DNA of 64,000 nt from Cercospora beticola (GCF_033473495.1 NC_088939.1:3596001-3660000); one strand, 5' to 3'; positions 45,856 through 58,295 are shown, numbered from the stretch's first letter. Translations and numbers: made by a program. Notes: generated by a model from the sequence alone, not told the origin.

Positions 45856-48800
45856 CTATCGAATTCTCTTTTTGGGTCGATGGCTACGATCTCTGCCATG
45901 CTTGTCCAGTCGTGCTGGTGGCGGTGTGTATACCCAGCCTTGCAGCAGATGCTCCATCTGCTTGATCATGTACAGGTCAACGTGACCCTTGAGTTCCTCT
46001 GTAAACTCGTCGACCTCGTCCTCTGCTGCGCCTGGTCCAGGAGTGTTGGCCTTGGAGGGTCCCTTCGATGAACGATCACCAAAGTCGACATCGTCGGTGC
46101 GATCTTCCTTGCCAGCCTTCTCTGCAGCTTGAACATCCTCTTTGTCCTCCACCGACGCAAGCGCTGTCGTTGTGGCTTGCTCGTCCCCTCCAAGCAAACG
46201 GCTGATGGCGTCGTCAATCTCGTCTTGTTTGTCGTCAGAGCTGCGCTTGAGCTGGTATTCCGTCGTGAAGTGTCCGTCTTGAATGACAGTCTGGTCGAGC
46301 AGACTCTTCTGATTGGCACGCCGCAGGATGTTCTCCTCTACAGTCTTCTCGCTCACAAGTTTGTACACCTCAACGTCTTTCGTCTGTCCAATGCGATGAG
46401 CTCGATCCATACACTGTCGATCCATCTGCGGATTCCAGTCCAGGTCGTAGAATATTACTGAAGATGCGCCGGTCAAGTTCAGGCCCACTCCTCCAGCACG
46501 GGACGACAATATCATACACTGATACTTGGAGTCCGCGCGGTTGAATTCGGACGAATAGAGTTGTCTGCGCTCAACTGGCGTACTTCCATCCAAGCGCAAG
46601 TAGGGCAATCCCATCAAGCTCAGGAAATGTTCCAGCACGTCGAGCGTTCCAGTCATTTGTGAGAAGATCAGACTGCGAGACCCTCGTGATTGCAAGTCCC
46701 GTAGTAGATATGTCAGGCGTTGCAGCTTACCTGCATCGTAGATAAGGAGGCGCTTATCCGGGAAGGCAATGGATGTTCGAACCCGGGCTTCATGACCATA
46801 ATCGTGATCAGCTGGATACAATGGTGAGCTACGCACGGCCTCTTGCGCCTTCCGCGGGATGGCATAATCCAAGATAGGCACCGTCGCGGCAGGTGGCACG
46901 AATGCAAATCGCACAATGAGCTCTTTCATGTCCTCTGCGTAGCTGTCCAGAGTAGCGACATCGCGTTGCAGCTGTGTGTCATTGGCCACATGCCAGTCAC
47001 TGAGATGTTCAAAGCGCATGGGCCTTCGACCCATTCGTGTGTGTCCTTGCCATGTCTTGACCAGCGGCTGAGATTTCGGCTTGAACATGTAAGGCTTGTT
47101 GTTGCTGACAGTGATAACCTCCCGAAGATCTGTTGGAAGCAACGGCTCCTGGTCTAACGCAGACTCAGTGGCTGCAATGCAAGAACGGAGCTGCCGCAAC
47201 CTGCGCTGCCGCATGCGAAGGCGTTGGAGAGCGCGGGAGCCTGCGATTGTTGCGCGATCGGGTTCTTCGATGGGTATGGTCGACTCAACTTCGCTCAGCT
47301 GGCGTGAGAGCTCGTCACCCACAGCGAGCTGTCGTGAACGGTTCATTGCAGATCTCCTCAGAGACGTGTTGCTGACAATCAGTAGTTTCGCAGGGATGTT
47401 GTCACGAGCCCCAGACATGCGGCGGATCAGGTGCTCAGATTCGGCGTAGCCCTCCAGAGGACTGTATTCCATTGCAAAGCTGGTCTGAATTGGCCGTGGG
47501 TCAAAGAGATCTGGATGATTACACACCCTCCTCAGACTCAATAAGACAGCTCCTGCTTGAACACCGCTGCCCTTAGCGAGCGTGTCGCGTGTGGATGCGA
47601 GCCCCATGTAATCTTGATACAGCTGACGTTGGCGCTTGCTGAGCTTGCACACCACCACGGATTCTGTCTTTTTGGGAAGGTCCTTTTCCACCTCATCCTT
47701 TTTGCGGCGAAGCAAGAATGGGCGCAGGGAGATATGCAATTGGTCAACCACACGCTGGGCATTTTCGGTCAATTTCTGAACTCCTTGGTCGAAGATCTCC
47801 TTGACAGGGTCCTTCCAATGGCTGAGAAACTCCTCAAGCTCACCATGGGACCGGCTTTCGTCACCCGCAGTCAAGAAAGTGAGCAGAGACCAGACTTCGG
47901 CAAGATCATTCTGCAGCGGTGTTCCGGTGAGCAGAAGGCGCGCCTTTGTTCTCAAACGTATCAACAGCTGCCACCGCTGACTGTTGAAATTCCTGATATT
48001 GTGAGCTTCATCCAGGATGAGATAGTGCCACTGCTGGCCACGGATCGCGTTGATGTCCTGCGCTGCAACATTGTAGCTTGTGATCACTACGTTGTAGCCT
48101 CTCTTTGATCGGTCTTCGTGGTGTGGGTCATTCGTCCAACCTTTACGCTTGAGTTCTCGTTCGGACGCAGATCCATAATATCCCAAAACACGAAAACCAG
48201 GCAAGAACTTCTGGAACTCTGTGACCCAGTTCAGGATGACCGATGTCGGTACAATGACAAGATGTGTCTCCCAAACCTCGTGCACCTCTGCCAGATGCGC
48301 GAGTAGGGCAATCGTTTGTATTGTCTTGCCGAGGCCCATCTCGTCAGCAAGTATGCCATTTGTGCCATTGCGATACAAGGAGGCCAACCAGTCCACACCA
48401 GCGTGCTGGTATGAGCGAAGAGTGCCGCGAAGTAGGGTGGGAACTGGCACAAGGGTCTTTGTGAAGCCCGACTCCGAAGTCTCTGACGCCCCGTCCACTT
48501 CTTCGCCCTGCTCGGTGTCCATAGCATCGCCATCTCCGTTCGTTTGCAAAGGTGGGGCAGCCTTGTCCTCCGAGTCCACGGCACCTGGCTGTTCGTCTAT
48601 GCCGTTCACGATCGCTTTCTCGTCGGTAGACGCGCCAGCATCTGCTTGAGCCTCCGATCTGGGTTCAGATTGTGGCCGCGCGTTCTCATCATCGCCACCG
48701 TTCTCCACACTGGTCATTGGCGTTGGAAGACCACCCTCCTTTTGCTTCAAGAGCTCCTTGTCACTGTAAAGAGCCATCAAGGAATTCCGCAGTCCCGGAG

Positions 48801-51149
48801 GTTGTTCAGTATCGTCGGTGCCATCCTCGTTTTCGTCATTATCGTTGTTGTCGGCTTCATCGCCAGTACTACTCATATCTTCGTCCGAATCGTAGTCTTC
48901 CGAATCCATGTCCACGGACTCGTCAGAAGTCTCATCGTCATCCGCGTCGTCATCGTCCTGAAATAATGCTACCAAACCAGACGTCTTGGACCGACTGGAT
49001 GGTGCTGCACCATCGATATCCATGGCATCGCCTTCTCCCTCGGCTTCAGGCGTTGCGTCTCCCTTGTCGTGCTCCGCATCATTGCTATCTTTCTGCTCTT
49101 GAGTCGGCGAGGTAGCATTGGTCTCTATGTTGCGGTCCTCGTTGTGCACCGGCACGACTTCAGAGTCCAGCTTGTCCGGAGGCTCCACGCCTTGAGAAGC
49201 CTGACGTTCTGCTTCAAGCTCAGCGTCACGCTTTGCCTTGTATGCTGCAAATGCTTCTTCACTCATGGCGCCCTCCTCCTCTGATTCATCTGAGCTGTCC
49301 ATGTTCTCTTCCGAGTCCTCCTCGCTCTCTTGGTCCGACTCTTCAGCGTCACTCACGCCGTCTTCATCCATGCCCGAGTCGCTGTCGGCTTCGCCACGCT
49401 GCTTTGCTAAAAGGTTTTCGCTGTATTCAAGCTTCTCTTTCAGCTTCTCCGCACGGACACGCTCTTGCTCCTTTTCCCATGATCGCCGCTTCATTTCTTT
49501 CACGTGCGCCTCAACCATTTCCCACTTCGCCTTCATATCCGCAACGATCTGCTTCTTGACATGGTCAACGATCTTGTTCCGCTCCGCGATGAGGTCCTCT
49601 TCAGTAGGTCCATTGCGCTCCTTCCACTTCTCCAAAGCCTCTTGTGCAACCTTCTTGGCTAAAGTGCGGTGAACGGTCTTCTCCCTGATCTGAAGTGTTC
49701 GGAGGTACAGCGCGTGGGCTGTCAGGTGATCGCCATGACCATACTGCTGCGGTGGCTCGGGTTGCTGGTCGTCGTGGAACAGGCTCAGGTTCTCCTTGCT
49801 CAATGGTCCGCCGCTTTGTGTAGCCTCGAGTATTCTCCTCCTGGTAGCAGCTTCGCGGGATACGTACTTCGCCTCGTCTTCTGCAAGTTTCTCAACAGAA
49901 AGTGGTCCACGATCGTTCTCAGCGGACGGTGCTTGCCTTTCTTGGAGCTCGAGGTTATCTAGCAGTTGCCAGATCGATAATCTGGGAGGTAGTATCGGCG
50001 ACGGCACTCTGGCTTGAGGGAACGGCGGTGGGATAAAGGCTCGTGGGGCGACCTTCAGTTTGAGCCTCGGTGACGGCTTCGCGAGAGTCGGAGAATCGGG
50101 AGAGGCATCGCTGTTCCGATGGCTTTTCCGTCGCAGAGCTGGCGATGGCTCGCGCTTGATCTTCGACTTTGGCCTGCCCGGATTGCGCTTCACACCGTTC
50201 GTCGTGGGCGAAGTCGGGTCCTGTGCGAATGAGCGGCTGGGCTGCAACGCAGCTATCTGAGCCTGGAGGTCCGCGATGCGCTGTGCACTATCAGTAGACG
50301 ACGACGGTCGCTCCAGTCCATTGGCCTGCTTTTTGGACTTCTCCGATCCTGGCTCGCTCTTGCGAGTGCTTCCTCCCATGCTCTTGCTCGCACTCGGCTT
50401 GATATCCGCATGCTTCTGCCCACCCAGCCTGTCCACCTGCCTTTTGCTCCGCGGACTAATACGCTTGGGTACAGCAACCAGATCCTTGTTGGCACGGCCG
50501 CTCTTACGCTGGCCGTCAATGTAGATGGAAGTGGGACCCTGCGCCTCGAACCTCTTCCACGGCGGAGACGGCGGACGGGAAGCTGCAGTGGTGCTCTGAC
50601 TGCGGCCGCGAGAATGTGTGGTCTCTACGCGTTCGGCCTCGGATCCAGACAGACCGGGGGTGCCTACGTTTGAGTGCCGCGCTGAAACACGGCGTCCATC
50701 AACGGACTTCAGGGTCGACTGCGCAGCGACAGGAAATTGCCTGTTATCGGACGTGGGTCAGTCAGCAAGTGTCTCAAGGTGATGGGCTGTTACACGCGAG
50801 CGTCCTACCAAGGCGGACTGGCGGCCCTCTTGCGTTTCTTGGGCGGATTGTGTTGCGCAGGCTCGGGGGTGTGCAGCTCGACCTCTGACTCCCGCCTCCT
50901 CTTGGTCGCCGGCGATGCATGGTCCGGTGGGAGCGTGGGTGGAGGGGCGGCGGCGTCGGCGTCGGCGGACGGGCGCTGACCATCGCTGCCATGGTCGAGA
51001 GGCTCGGATTTGATGGTCGTCGGGTCGGCTGCGGGGTCGTCGCCGTCGTCGCGTGGTGAGGCGAGTCGCGCGTGTTGCTCGAGTGGTTCGGCGACGCTCT
51101 CGTCAATCACAGCGTCGGTCTCGCGCGTGGGGAGATCAGGAGGGTTCAT
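45856..51149 (-). CDS. swr1: Swr1 chromatin-remodelling ATPase
   Basis: Two exons, 51149-50809 and 50740-45856, with a 68-bp intron (gtagga...aacag); 1741 aa. The long downstream frame has no ATG at its head, and the splice restores ASPPWQFPVAAQ. Order: nuclear basic clusters (TKRRRES, PKKRKRA), HSA domain at about 440-540 (actin-related protein docking), a long acidic stretch at about 560-760, the Snf2 ATPase with DEMGLGKTIQT near 914 and DEAH near 1024, a long insertion typical of the INO80/SWR1 class, and helicase C with DRAHRIGQ near 1562. Swr1 is the motor of the complex that exchanges H2A for H2A.Z at promoters. The gene is divergent from a complex I subunit gene. Confidence 0.95.
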
Positions 51150-51551
51150 GGCCAGAAATCACGACCGTCGCGTCTCGTCCAACAAAGACCATCATGAAAC
51201 TCGCACATTCAACGGGCGCGTGACGCGGTGCAATTGCTGTAGACGACCTTCGAATCCCCAACACGCCAAGCCCATGCGATCAGTGCAGAACAACAAGTCA
51301 AAAGTGAGCCGCCCGACGTCGTGCTGCTGGCGTGGTCGCTGCAACTTTTAGCTCGAGTCGCGCTTGCGGGCGGAGCCACTTGCGGAGCGAAGAAGGAGCG
51401 AACCTCCAACGGCGCATCCCGTTTCTGCCAAGCCTGGTCCGACAGCAGCATCACCCAAGCAGCTCTCCGCCATAGTCAGCAATTGAGAGACACTCGAGCT
51501 CTCGACGCGCTCAAAACTTCCTACACGCCTCCCCGAGGGCATTCAACAGTC
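51150..51551. promoter_or_regulatory. Divergent promoter swr1/complex I subunit
   Basis: 402 bp between the two start codons. No defined regulatory site recognised. Confidence 0.5.
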
Positions 51552-52323
51552 ATGGCCGGTCTTCGCACGGCGCTGCGCCTGGCGCCGCGAGCACAATTCG
51601 TCCGCCCTTCCACCACTCCCTCGAACCTCGCGAAGCGCACCTATGCCTCAGCACCAGCGATCAGACGGCCGGCAACAGACGACAAGAGTGCGAGCGAGGC
51701 GGAGCAGGCGTCTGAGGATGTTGGAGATCCGAACATGGTATGCAGATTCCAGCAACACAATGGGTGGGCAAGGGTGGATAGACAAGGCATGGGGAGACCA
51801 CTGGAGACGCAGGAGCGCTGATGATTGTGGTGTTAGAATGGCAACTACCCAGATCCAAGTCTCACGTCGGCGCTGCCCATCAAGAGACAATTCCGTGATC
51901 CACACGGCGACTGGTGAGCACAATCACTGCTCAACTCGATACCATTTCTGTGGTTGCTGATAGCCAAACAGGTGGGACAAGCAAGAACGACGAAACTACG
52001 GCGAGCCCGTCCATGAGGACAATGATATTCTCGGCATCTTCTCTCCTGAGGTGTACACACATTTCACATCTGCCTGGGGTGGTGTGCTGCTCGGCACTTT
52101 TGTCGGAGCTGTTGGAGTGCTTTGCGCCGTTGTTTACAGATTCTATCCCGACAGAGTCAGTATGGCAACTCCTAAATCTGCTTACGATGCTGACATTCTG
52201 CAGCCCTCTGTTTCCCGGACCTTCTCAGATGGACTAGAGGCTGAACTCGGCGGACCCAAGGCTGTCCGAGCACGCAGTGAGAATGAGGGCGATGTCGCCG
52301 TCCTGGACCGATCTGTCGTCTAA
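51552..52323 (+). CDS. Complex I accessory subunit, NDUFB8/ASHI type
   Basis: Three exons: 51552-51737, 51837-51913 and 51972-52323, with introns of 99 and 58 bp; 204 aa. The splices give DPNMNGNYPDP and HGDWWDKQERRNYGEP, which matches the conserved core of this subunit. Residues 1-45 are basic and hydroxylated (TALRLAPRAQFVRPS), a mitochondrial leader. EDNDILGIFSPEVYTH is followed by one membrane span (GGVLLGTFVGAVGVLCAVVY). The protein belongs to the membrane arm of NADH:ubiquinone oxidoreductase in the inner mitochondrial membrane. Confidence 0.9.
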
Positions 52324-53412
52324 TCATGCAGACGGGACGTGTACATATCCAGCGAAGAGCTTCCCTTTGTACTATGAACAGATGAGCTCACTGAAAGCTC
52401 AAAATGACCATTGGCCATGTGCTAACATGAACCGTTTATTGAACCCATCCCAGCTTGGACACTCGAACTCGTTGTCGCCACCATGCAGTAACATGAAGAA
52501 GAAGCTGGACACTCTTCGAGTGCTATGCATTGGGAGGCTGTTGTCAATGCGCGGGCTTTCAAGTCCATTTATGTTCTGGCCAAGGAGACGCGATACGTTT
52601 CTAGCACATAAGCGACAAGTGTACGCAACGGGAAACCAATTGACTTGTGTGTATTATTCATGGCGACACTGTTCCAGCATTGTAGGTCGCAAATGGATGA
52701 GTCCAACCTTGACGTGGGTAGAATTCCTGCATCAAACAGCTCGGCATTCGCTCCAAGCTTCAGACGAAGTCTCCGTCTGTACCAAGTGACTGACTGATCA
52801 AGGAATTAGCTCGGTAATTCGACGATTATACGCGCCGCGCCTTCAAAATCCCCGGGCTCCTTTGCTCCTTTGCTCATTCGTGGTCGCCTCTTCGAGTCCA
52901 GCATCAATTTGCAGAGGCGCTGCGGGGGTAGTCTCGTTTGTTCACGAGGTAGCGCTGCATATCTTGGAGTATCGAAGTCGTTTTGTTCTCTTTGCTGTTT
53001 TGCGGTTCAGACAAGGTCTGCATTGACCTCATTTTAGGACTCACATTCCACACACGTCCCATTCTACAGCCAAACCTCATTCAAGCACCACAACTGTCGC
53101 TTTATAACAGCATCGAGAGCGCATTCTGCTCCTACTTCAGTCCCAGCGACATGCCGTCATAGCGTGGAGATGTGTTTCTTTGTTGCCGCTCGTGTGGCGT
53201 CAAAGAAGAACCGATCCGGTGATCAGCCTCTGCTATGCACAACAATCGCCGAAAACGGGTCGCGACAGCTCGACAACCTCGAATACTGACGGTGCTTCTG
53301 AGTACAGCTCGATAATATCTCCCCTTGATATCGTATTACTACAACCAAACAGGTTTCGTCGGGCCCAGCGGCATTGCTATACTTCGCCCATCAAGACGAC
53401 TTTTCCGAGAAC
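52324..53412. other. Intergenic region, 1.1 kb
   Basis: Between the complex I gene and the repeat-protein gene, both on the plus strand. It contains the promoter and leader of the latter. A frame at 52277-52789 overlaps the upstream gene's end and is not credible. Confidence 0.5.
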
Positions 53413-54252
53413 ATGGCTGTATTGCGCAACTTCTATCTTCTCTGGCTGCCCATCGCTCTCTTCTGCCTCGTCCTCCCCGTCAAATCGAAATTCAACGCGC
53501 ATCAAAACTACGTGCGTGGTGCCTTCGCCAACAAAATCGCCTCCCTAGAAGCTGAATATGGGGAAGGGATCGATACTTCTCTCGAAGGCTATGACCACGA
53601 ACCTGTCGCGGTCGCAATACACCAAGCTCATGAGAAGCGACGTGTCGCAATTCTGAACGCACGAGACAACATTGCCAAGCAGGCGGAGATTGTGAAGCGA
53701 CAGCTGGGAGGAGACGTCGATACTAGTCTTGAAGGCTACGACATCAGCGCGATCGATGTGGATGAAGTGGACGATACTACCCTGGGCAGGAGGGACTTTA
53801 CTACAGGCTTCGCCGACGAAGATGACATCCTAGGCCATCGACATTCTGCCCGTTCAAACACTCCACTAAAGAACTACGAACCTGGCCAAGCCGATTTTGA
53901 AGACGAGGACATCGATTTCTCCCTCGAGGGATACGAAACCTATGAACATCCCACGCTAACCCGTCGTGCTGACGATGACGACGATGACGATGACGATGAA
54001 GATGGTTGGCCGTCGGACGTCGACTTCAGTCTTGAAGGCTATGATACTTCTCACTTGACGCGACGAAGCAACCAAGAGGATGTAAACGATCGGTACCAAG
54101 ATGCCGCTGATGAGGACTTGGGATTCGACGACGATGAGCTTGACAGTCTTGCAGCGCAAGCAACGGCGGCTGCAGAAGCTGCGAGAGCAAAGGCGAAGCG
54201 AGCGGCCGAAGGATGGTATGAGAATGTAAAGAGATGGATAGGGGTCTCTTGA
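53413..54252 (+). CDS. Secreted Kex2-type repeat protein
   Basis: Intronless from the ATG at 53413; 279 aa (the in-frame codon at 53374 is TTG). Residues 1-25 are a clear signal peptide (FYLLWLPIALFCLVLP). The mature part holds four copies of an acidic repeat, DTSLEGYD or DFSLEGY, near residues 56, 114, 173 and 206, and a degenerate one (TPLKNYE) near 156. Dibasic sites fall between or after them: EKRR, VKRQ, GRRD, TRRA, TRRS, AKRA. Two Asp-rich tracts are present. Signal peptide plus repeats bounded by dibasic sites is the plan of Kex2-processed repeat proteins, which release several related short peptides and include RiPP precursors and pheromone-like peptides. No DUF3328 tailoring gene lies nearby. 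The function is unknown. Confidence 0.8.
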   Translation: MAVLRNFYLLWLPIALFCLVLPVKSKFNAHQNYVRGAFANKIASLEAEYGEGIDTSLEGYDHEPVAVAIHQAHEKRRVAILNARDNIAKQAEIVKRQLGGDVDTSLEGYDISAIDVDEVDDTTLGRRDFTTGFADEDDILGHRHSARSNTPLKNYEPGQADFEDEDIDFSLEGYETYEHPTLTRRADDDDDDDDDEDGWPSDVDFSLEGYDTSHLTRRSNQEDVNDRYQDAADEDLGFDDDELDSLAAQATAAAEAARAKAKRAAEGWYENVKRWIGVS

Positions 54253-55156
54253 GAGGAGAGGGGGAATGTGTCGCCAGCACAGAAAGTCTCCAACAATTAA
54301 GGTCGTCAAAATCTGCCGGAGTCCACGGAATAGTCTGTAGATGAGCAATATGATTGATGTCGTACGTGTTCACTGTCGCTGAGTCAATTGTGGGAGCACA
54401 ATTGTGTATCGTGCCCTTAGTAGCTTAACGCATTGTCCGCTACCTTGCGCTCCCCAGCTTCATGCCATGCTACGGCAGTCGTCAAACCTTGAAGTCAAAA
54501 GGTGCCGTGTCCATTGACTCGGGTCTGTTTAGACCTATCATGGTAGCTTGATACTTTATTGTCCATGGCCGGCACACCTCGAATATGTGGAGAAAGCTGA
54601 TAAACACCCAGGCGAATGACGCCCACCTGAGGCGAGATTGATATTATTGGACGCTACATCAATGTGTTTGCGTGTTCTACATAGTACATGGCATCCATGA
54701 ACTGTGGATTCGCTGGCTTTTGCCGCACGGCACACAGCAAACCTTCAGAGGCGCGGCATCCTCCACGGCGCCGGTCTGGTTATTGTCAAGTCTGCACGAA
54801 TGGTGCTCCGACCTTTCTCGCGTCCTGAGGGGAGGCCCAGACCTCAAATGAGTGTACACACTGGCTGCATCGAGCGATGCGCCTGATTCTGTCGCGGAGT
54901 AGACACAGTATTGGTCTGACCTGCGACGGCGCCCATAGCGCGGCCACGTATCACACCAGGTTCGACAGCTTTGCCGTCCCCGACATATCGCTGCCTGGCA
55001 ATGGATGAACCGTTCCGTAATTCTCCCAAACCTGCAAGCATAGCGTGGTTGGAACGTGCTACAAGGCCAAGCCAACTCATGCCATAGACAAACGGCACTT
55101 CCGCTTGATGCTTTTGAATGTCTCGATATTGGAGAATGCTGCGATGCTGAACGACT
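54253..55156. other. Intergenic region, 0.9 kb, convergent
   Basis: Lies between the 3' ends of the repeat-protein gene and iec3. Frames at 54844-55407 overlap the end of iec3 and lack support. Nothing else is seen. Confidence 0.5.
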
Positions 55157-56328
55157 TCAATCTTCTTCCACTCGAGCCTTCTTAGTACTTCCGTTCGGGG
55201 TTTCGTCGCTGCGCTTGCGTTTTCCTTTGCCGTTTGTGGCACTGCCTTTGCCTCCTTTGATCCTGTACGTACTGTCTGGATCACGTCCGCGCTTCTTAGG
55301 ATGATCGTCCACGAAACTCCCAAATTCGTCGTCATCAACAAAGGAAGCAGCAGGGCTAGCACCTTCCCTCGCCCGTCCAAGAGATCTGTCGCCGACTTGT
55401 TTGGCAAGGTTACGCTTTGCGCCAGCTCCGCGAGCAGGTTTCACATCCACACTGTCGTTGTCGTCGATATCCGCAGTAGGTCCTGATTGTTTTGCATGTG
55501 TCTTTAACCAATTGTGTTGACTCTGCGGATTTTGCAACTCTGTTTGTCGCTCGACTTCACGAGGTGTCATGTCAGCCCAGTGTTTGATGTCCTCAGCATG
55601 CTCCTTCTCCTTGATTTGAGCAACAGGGTCACCAAGGGTCGCGTCCAGGCGAAGCAGATAGTCATCTTCTTCCTGAGATGTCAAGTAGCTTGAGGCATTG
55701 TCGGGTTTGATGTCGCTTGGCAATGGCTTCTCGAGGGACGGACGTGCATGCGAGACCTCCTCCTCAAGTTTGTCCAGCGAAAGAAGGCCTTGTCGCGCAA
55801 GCTTCTTGTCAATCTGTTCTCTTATAACATGCAGGTCAAGGTGGGGGATCTGGCCGTTTTGAACAGCAGTCGTGTACTCCATCAAGAGCGCATTCGCTTC
55901 TGTGGGGCTGATATTGCTATCGACAACGCTTGGTATGTTGGCGACGGCCGAGTGTTCGTTCTCGAGGGAGACATCGAATCGCAAGTCGGTGGGAAGGGCC
56001 TGGTTCTGGTTCAAATCAAGCAGCACCTCCAAGACGGAACTGGGGAACTATCAGCTATCTGCGCAGTGCAACATGCGGCTACGTGGAGAAGCACTTACTC
56101 CAGCTCCTCGCGCAATCGGCGTGCAGTGCCCAGCATCTTCTGCTCTTCCTTGAACAGCCTCTTGTTCTCCTCCAACACGCCATCGAACTTGTGCCGCAGC
56201 TTGCGATACTTCTTGCGGTATGACTTGTAGCGTGCACGCTCGCCCACCGCTGCCAACGACTTGCCCCCAGTATCGGGATGCTGTTGCGTTGGAGCTGCCG
56301 CTGCAGCATGGCCTTCCGTGTCCGACAT
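55157..56328 (-). CDS. iec3: INO80 complex subunit Iec3-like
   Basis: Two exons, 56328-56099 and 56039-55157, with a 59-bp intron whose splice gives EELDSVLEVLLDLNQN; 370 aa. The N-terminal region SYRKKYRKLRHKFDGVLEENKRLFKEEQKM and LGTARRLREEL form a coiled coil typical of the fungal Ino80_Iec3 domain. The following LDLNQNQALPTDLRFDV is also conserved. The rest is charged and disordered, with a basic nuclear tail (GKGKRKRSDE, STKKARVEED). The protein is a structural subunit of the INO80 nucleosome remodeller. It is head to head with nop13 and 5 kb from swr1. Confidence 0.87.
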
Positions 56329-56600
56329 TGTTCAATGCTGTTCTCGGTGTGCTTGTGGGGTGCGTCAGATGGAATACAGAGAGGCGACCATCGGTTGGCT
56401 CGCGAGAATTGATAATGCCGTGATGTGTGTGTGTGGTGATGTCGTGGGTGCTGCGTCGCGAAAGTGGCAGACAGCTGCGAGGTGGGCGACGTGATGCGTG
56501 ATACGATTGATCCCTGTCGGAAGCGGCAGCCGATCCTCGAGCTCCACCCAGAATTTCATGTGAAACTTCAGATGAACATTTACAACGACCACGGCGCACA
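56329..56600. promoter_or_regulatory. Divergent promoter iec3/nop13
   Basis: 272 bp between the start codons of two nuclear-protein genes. No specific site recognised. Confidence 0.5.
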
Positions 56601-57950
56601 ATGTCACGGGAAAACATGTCATCGAGCGACGTCAAGGCCGAGAAGAAGAAGCGCAAGAGGGCGGAGAAGGCGGAGGAGGAGGATGAACTCGAGATCGATG
56701 TCAATCTGCCCGAGCCACCGTCGAAGAAAGCCAAGCGCAAAGAGAAAAAGGCCAAATCGAAGCCAGCTGCAACAGAAAACTCAGATGCCGCAAATGATGG
56801 CAGTGCTACAACCAAAGCGCAGGAGGACAACATCCATCCTTCACGCAGCCTGCAAGTGCCGGTAGCCAAAGGAGAAGAAGCGGGTAAGCGGTCAGATTAT
56901 GGAGTCTGGATTGGCAACCTCTCTTTCAAGACGACGAAGGAAACCCTCCGCCGATTCTTCCTTGACCGCGGTGGCATCGACGAAACCTCCATCACACGCC
57001 TACACTTACCCGTCGACCACAACACTAAGCAGAACAAGGGCTTCGCCTACGTCGATTTCACCACTGAAGCGGTCCTTAACATCGCTATCACATGCACAGA
57101 GAAGCTCCTCGATGGGCGCAAAGTGCTCATCAAAAATGCGAAAAGTTTCGAAGGCCGCCCCGCCAAAACGAAGGCGGAAGAGGATGCTGCAAAACACGGA
57201 AACACCAGCACAAAAGCCCCAAGCAAGCGTGTCTTCGTTGGGAACCTGAGCTTTGACATCACCAAAGACGAACTAGCAGAACACTTCGCCCAAGCCGGTA
57301 CCGTCGAAGACGTCTTCCTCGCGACATTCGAAGACAGCGGAAAATGTAAAGGCTTTGGCTGGGTGACTTTCGCCGATATCGAAGCCGCAGAAAAAGCTGT
57401 GAAGGGCTTCATCTACAAAGAACAACAGCAAGATGATGATGAGGACAGCGAGACTGCTAATTCGGACAAAGAGAAAGAGAAGGGCAGTGATAGCGACAGC
57501 GAAGAGTACACTGCCGAACAGAAAAAGCGACATGCGAAAAAAAAGAAGAAACCAATGAAGTGGTTCATCAATCGGATTCACGGTCGCATGATGAAATTGG
57601 AGTTCGCCGAGGACAAACAAACCAGATACCAAAAGCGGTATGGGAAAGGTAGCAGCGGAGCAGCGAAACACCACGGCGAAGAGCAGGCTGGCAACGGCGC
57701 AGAAGAAGAGAGCATCGAGGCATTGGCGGCACAAGCTGCAGCAGCGCGAGATGCACCAAGGGAGAAGAGCAACAAGAAGCGGGATCCGAATCTGAAAAAG
57801 ATGAACAAGGATGAGAGACAGGAACTACGAAGGAAGAAGCATGATGCGCGACTAACGGCGCCCGGAGCCGCCCTTGCGAAGGCGCAAAGGAGTGACAAGG
57901 CTTCTGGTACTGCTGTTGCTGGAACAGGCAAAAAGATCAGTTTCGATTGA
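56601..57950 (+). CDS. nop13: Nucleolar RNA-binding protein Nop13-like
   Basis: Intronless, 449 aa. A Lys/Glu-rich N-terminus with nuclear signals (KKRKRAEK, KKAKRKEKK) is followed by two RRMs. RRM1, at about 98-180, has RNP2 VWIGNLSF and RNP1 NKGFAYVDF. RRM2, at about 206-290, has RNP2 VFVGNLSF and RNP1 CKGFGWVTF. An acidic stretch and a Lys run (HAKKKKKPMKWF) follow, then FINRIHGRMMKLEFAED and a basic tail. This fits Nop13, a nucleolar factor of pre-60S ribosomal particles; related RRM proteins cannot be fully excluded. The second ATG (codon 6) is an alternative start. Confidence 0.87.
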   Translation: MSRENMSSSDVKAEKKKRKRAEKAEEEDELEIDVNLPEPPSKKAKRKEKKAKSKPAATENSDAANDGSATTKAQEDNIHPSRSLQVPVAKGEEAGKRSDYGVWIGNLSFKTTKETLRRFFLDRGGIDETSITRLHLPVDHNTKQNKGFAYVDFTTEAVLNIAITCTEKLLDGRKVLIKNAKSFEGRPAKTKAEEDAAKHGNTSTKAPSKRVFVGNLSFDITKDELAEHFAQAGTVEDVFLATFEDSGKCKGFGWVTFADIEAAEKAVKGFIYKEQQQDDDEDSETANSDKEKEKGSDSDSEEYTAEQKKRHAKKKKKPMKWFINRIHGRMMKLEFAEDKQTRYQKRYGKGSSGAAKHHGEEQAGNGAEEESIEALAAQAAAARDAPREKSNKKRDPNLKKMNKDERQELRRKKHDARLTAPGAALAKAQRSDKASGTAVAGTGKKISFD

Positions 57951-58295
57951 GGTAGATCATAATGATCATTATGGTCAATTTCGGATCCTGGCGATTGTTC
58001 ACGCAGGTTTCAATATTCGATTTGTGTAGTGTGCTAATGGAGAATGAAGCGGCAGAGCGAATGAAGTGTGAATCGAGTCGTATTCATTTTTTCATCATCT
58101 CGTCTATTTGGCACGTGCACCGCTGCGACCTGTCATACTCTCAGTCCAGGATGTGCTTCCCACAACCACATGAAGTAGTACCTGGCGAGCCTCGTATCGC
58201 AGCACCTCATCATGCCGTTTCCAATGCCATCCTCGTCCCCATTGTGTTGTTCGTGATCCCATTCCTCATGAGTGAACATCATTGACTACACGCAT
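57951..58295. other. Convergent intergenic region, 0.35 kb
   Basis: Holds the 3' ends of nop13 and cpc2. No additional gene is seen. Confidence 0.5.
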
